From contig CAUWAG010000012.1 of assembly GCA_963556695.1 (NCBI GenBank), positions 620,001 through 684,000 on the forward strand: 64,000 bases of DNA. The letters run 5' to 3'. The position numbers and the translations under genes were made by a program. The notes below the pieces were generated by a model. That model was not told the origin of the DNA. It did not search any database and was given only the letters and a program-made list of their open reading frames with translations. The number at the start of each line of letters is the position of its first letter. Position 1 is the stretch's first letter. The DNA comes from Anthostomella pinea. Taxonomy: Eukaryota; Ascomycota; Sordariomycetes; Xylariales; Xylariaceae. Below, piece after piece: positions 62,019 to 64,000 of this stretch.

Positions 62019-63970
62019 ATGGCCATTCCAACTTCACGTACCTGTACAGACCAAAGTGCGGGTTTCCTCGAGCGCTTCTCCTTATTCGAAAACAACAAAA
62101 AGCCGCAGCCAAAGTCTCTGTCGCCTGAGGAACACGCTGAGTTTCGCAAGCATGCTAAGTCTGTACAGTACGTCAGACCAAAGCTATCGGAGGGGACACA
62201 GAACAACCTTGGCGTGATACTGACCAAGTGGAAATGGTATGCCCTACTGAACCCCTCACTTTTCGTTCTTAGCTAATCCGCCTTTCAGTTTTTGTAAAGA
62301 GCTTCTAGATACAAAAGACTGGGAGACGGTCATCAAAACGATAGAGGTCCCGACTATGATAGATTTCCTCCTATACATATGCGAATCCGACAGTGTAAAG
62401 GCTCAAGCGTTACTGACGCAGTATTTCCGGCGATTCCAACAGTTATACAGAATACAAACCGGAAACCACGTGGACCGCAATGATTCTGAGTTGGTCTACA
62501 AGGTTAGCAATCATATCAAACCAGAGCATGCTCTTATGACTAACTAATTAATAGTATATGCATGCCATTCTTATTCCAACGTTTAACCTTTGTCCTCCTA
62601 ACACCAATAAACCAGTGCTAGAAATGGAGGCACTACATTGTATCCTGACTTTCCACCTCGCCTACGACTATGCCATTCAGCCTCTGGAAAGGCAACGCGT
62701 CCAACTATCAGCCTGCTACCAAGTCTTTTGCTACCCAGGCGTGCGTCCGGCTGAGCTCGACTGCAATGAGCCGAAAAAATCCAAAGACGGCACAGTGGAG
62801 GAAATCTTTGGTGTTAACGGCGTTTCGTCCATTTGCACTGATTCTCGCCCCATGGACAGCGCTAGGCACGAGGGAGTTGACGAGAGCAGAGGAGACCAGC
62901 AAGGTGAGGATCAAGAGTCATTGGTCCTTTCCCGGCTGCTGTTGCAGGAAACAGTTGCACGTGGAAGACCAAAGGCCCTTTGCTACGAAGACATTCTACT
63001 GATGATAGTGCATGACCCGGAGTCTGGTCAACTGATCCCGGCGATGGCTATTAAATTCGTCCATCACAAAGGGTGCGACAATAAACCAAGACCGTAAGTA
63101 AAGCTATAGGCTTCTCATCCTAGCAATATTAACTGGCATTCGGTACTAATAAGTCTCTAATACCATCTTCTACTTTATTCCAACAAAAAGATTGATCTTT
63201 TGTCCGGTGAGCCTGATGATTGGTATAGCTCTTGATGATTGCGCTTTTGACGCTCCAAGCTTGGTTGATGCCTCGAGTGTATTGAATGTAAAACCATGTG
63301 GCGGCATGCAATGCATTCAACTGCGATGGAAAGAGTCAATGCTGAAGAAACCCGTGTTCCGACGTGTCAAAAGTGCGGAACTTTCAGATGACGAGCGCAT
63401 GGCTTATGCTAAGCTCCGTGATGATATGGGTGAGCAGAGCCTCAATGCCGGGTTCAAAGAGCGATGGACTCCCAAGTTCTGCCGGAGAAGGGCAGGCAAT
63501 GCGGTGAATGGTACGTGCTGTCTGCCTTCGATTATGACAAAAACTCTAACTACACATCACCTAGGTGACACGCTGGATTCGATCCGGGATCAGATGATAC
63601 GTCATGATCCCAGGTTTGCTACCTCTCGCGGAGCCTACCAGAATTAAAACCTTCAGTATGACTGCCAGAGCGCATTCCTGGAGAAGGAGAAGCAGGACCA
63701 GCTATTCAAACTCTTCACCAAAGTCAGTATCTCGCGGGATCCCCGCGCATCAAGAGACATGGTCCCCGAGGATCTATAAAATAAACTCCAACCAGACCCC
63801 GAAATCAGCAACCTCGAAGAGATACATGCCAAACTCAAGGACGGCCAGCATCAACTTGTCGGTAACAAGCATGAAAACAAGATCCGCAAGCTTACCACCG
63901 CCATTGCCTTAAAGCGTACGCAACGCAAAAAAGACGTGGTTCAAAGATTGTCACGGCGAGCATACTGAAG
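62019..63970 (+). pseudogene. DUF3435 tyrosine-recombinase (Starship captain family), degenerate
   Basis: Exons: 62019-62236, 62289-62502, 62555-63093, about 63161-63510 and 63565 onward; introns 52, 52, about 67 and 54 nt. Conserved pieces: LTKWKCFCKELL, YFRRFQQLYRI, LERQRVQLSACY, YPGVRPAELD (box I Arg), GCDNKPRP, LIFCPVSLMIGIALDD, CRRRAGNAVNG (box II Arg), DQMIRHDPRFAT, GAYQN (candidate catalytic Tyr), FLEKEKQDQL, SISRDPRASRDMVPEDL and the charged tail. In-frame TAA codons stand right after GAYQN (about 63645) and after VPEDL (about 63777), and the acceptor before exon 4 is lost (AA for AG at 63159-63160). The family integrates Starship giant transposons; this copy seems dead. Confidence 0.8.
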
Positions 63971-64000
63971 AGCTGGGACATGGCCTGCAGCAAGCAGCTA

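Noticed and set aside
62019..63970. Intact, active Starship captain
   Set aside because: Two in-frame TAA codons and a lost splice acceptor make a full-length protein unlikely, although the core recombinase motifs remain.

Overview
The window is fungal. Genes are broken by short introns of about 45-75 nt with GT (once GC) donors, CTAAC/CTAAT-like branch sites and AG acceptors. The recognisable families (GMC oxidoreductase, GH47 mannosidase, NACHT-ankyrin proteins, HET-like, DUF3435, DUF3723, DUF6594-like) are typical of Pezizomycotina, probably a Sordariomycete; I cannot name the species. The region is repeat-rich and gene-poor, like an accessory or lineage-specific compartment. Several repeats carry strong directional C-to-T / G-to-A change that looks like repeat-induced point mutation (RIP), while others look young.

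Layout. 0-5.3 kb: a three-exon MADS-like gene, a diverged tandem duplication, dynamin and HET-like debris. 5.4-8.5 kb: stacked insertions (LINE-B end, a SINE, a 550-bp repeat, a copia LTR piece, a retroelement with a (CTA)n tail, a RIP-mutated repeat and a RIP-mutated LINE-A 5' end). 9.8-13.1 kb: an esterase-like gene related to fungal NLR amino termini, a zinc-finger mini-ORF, a pogo fragment and a GMC pseudogene. 13.4-19.2 kb: a solo copia LTR, a membrane-protein gene (first copy of a 1.35-kb segmental duplication), pogo fragments and a decayed copia pol with its 3' LTR. 19.7-23.5 kb: an AT-hook gene, a complete 1.94-kb pogo/Fot-like transposon at the edge of a LINE-A 3' end, and LINE-C. 24-33.7 kb: a truncated NLR amino terminus holding a 68-bp LINE splinter, a DUF3723 fragment, a two-exon gene, the second membrane-protein copy, LINE-A and LINE-D pieces, and a decayed NACHT-ankyrin gene. 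34-49.2 kb: more SINEs, copia and gypsy pieces, a six-stop pseudogene, and an ORF with a SUMO-interaction-like motif. 49.5-58.5 kb: a palindromic minisatellite element, and a gypsy pol split by a full-length, apparently intact LINE-A (51330-56929). 57.4-64 kb: a GH47 pseudogene, a Myb/SANT gene and a degenerate DUF3435 tyrosine-recombinase gene, the family of Starship captains.

How the parts relate. LINE-A encodes a zinc-knuckle ORF1 protein and an endonuclease / reverse transcriptase / RNase H ORF2 protein. The tRNA-headed SINE ends in the same 3' hairpin and tail as LINE-A, which suggests LINE-A mobilises it. DUF3435, Myb/SANT, DUF3723 and NLR-like genes in one window match the reported gene content of Starship giant transposons, but all except Myb/SANT are broken, so if a Starship was here it is a relic. 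The best candidates for living genes are the MADS-like gene, the esterase-like gene, the two-exon gene at 26.5 kb, the two membrane-protein copies, the Myb/SANT gene and LINE-A itself.
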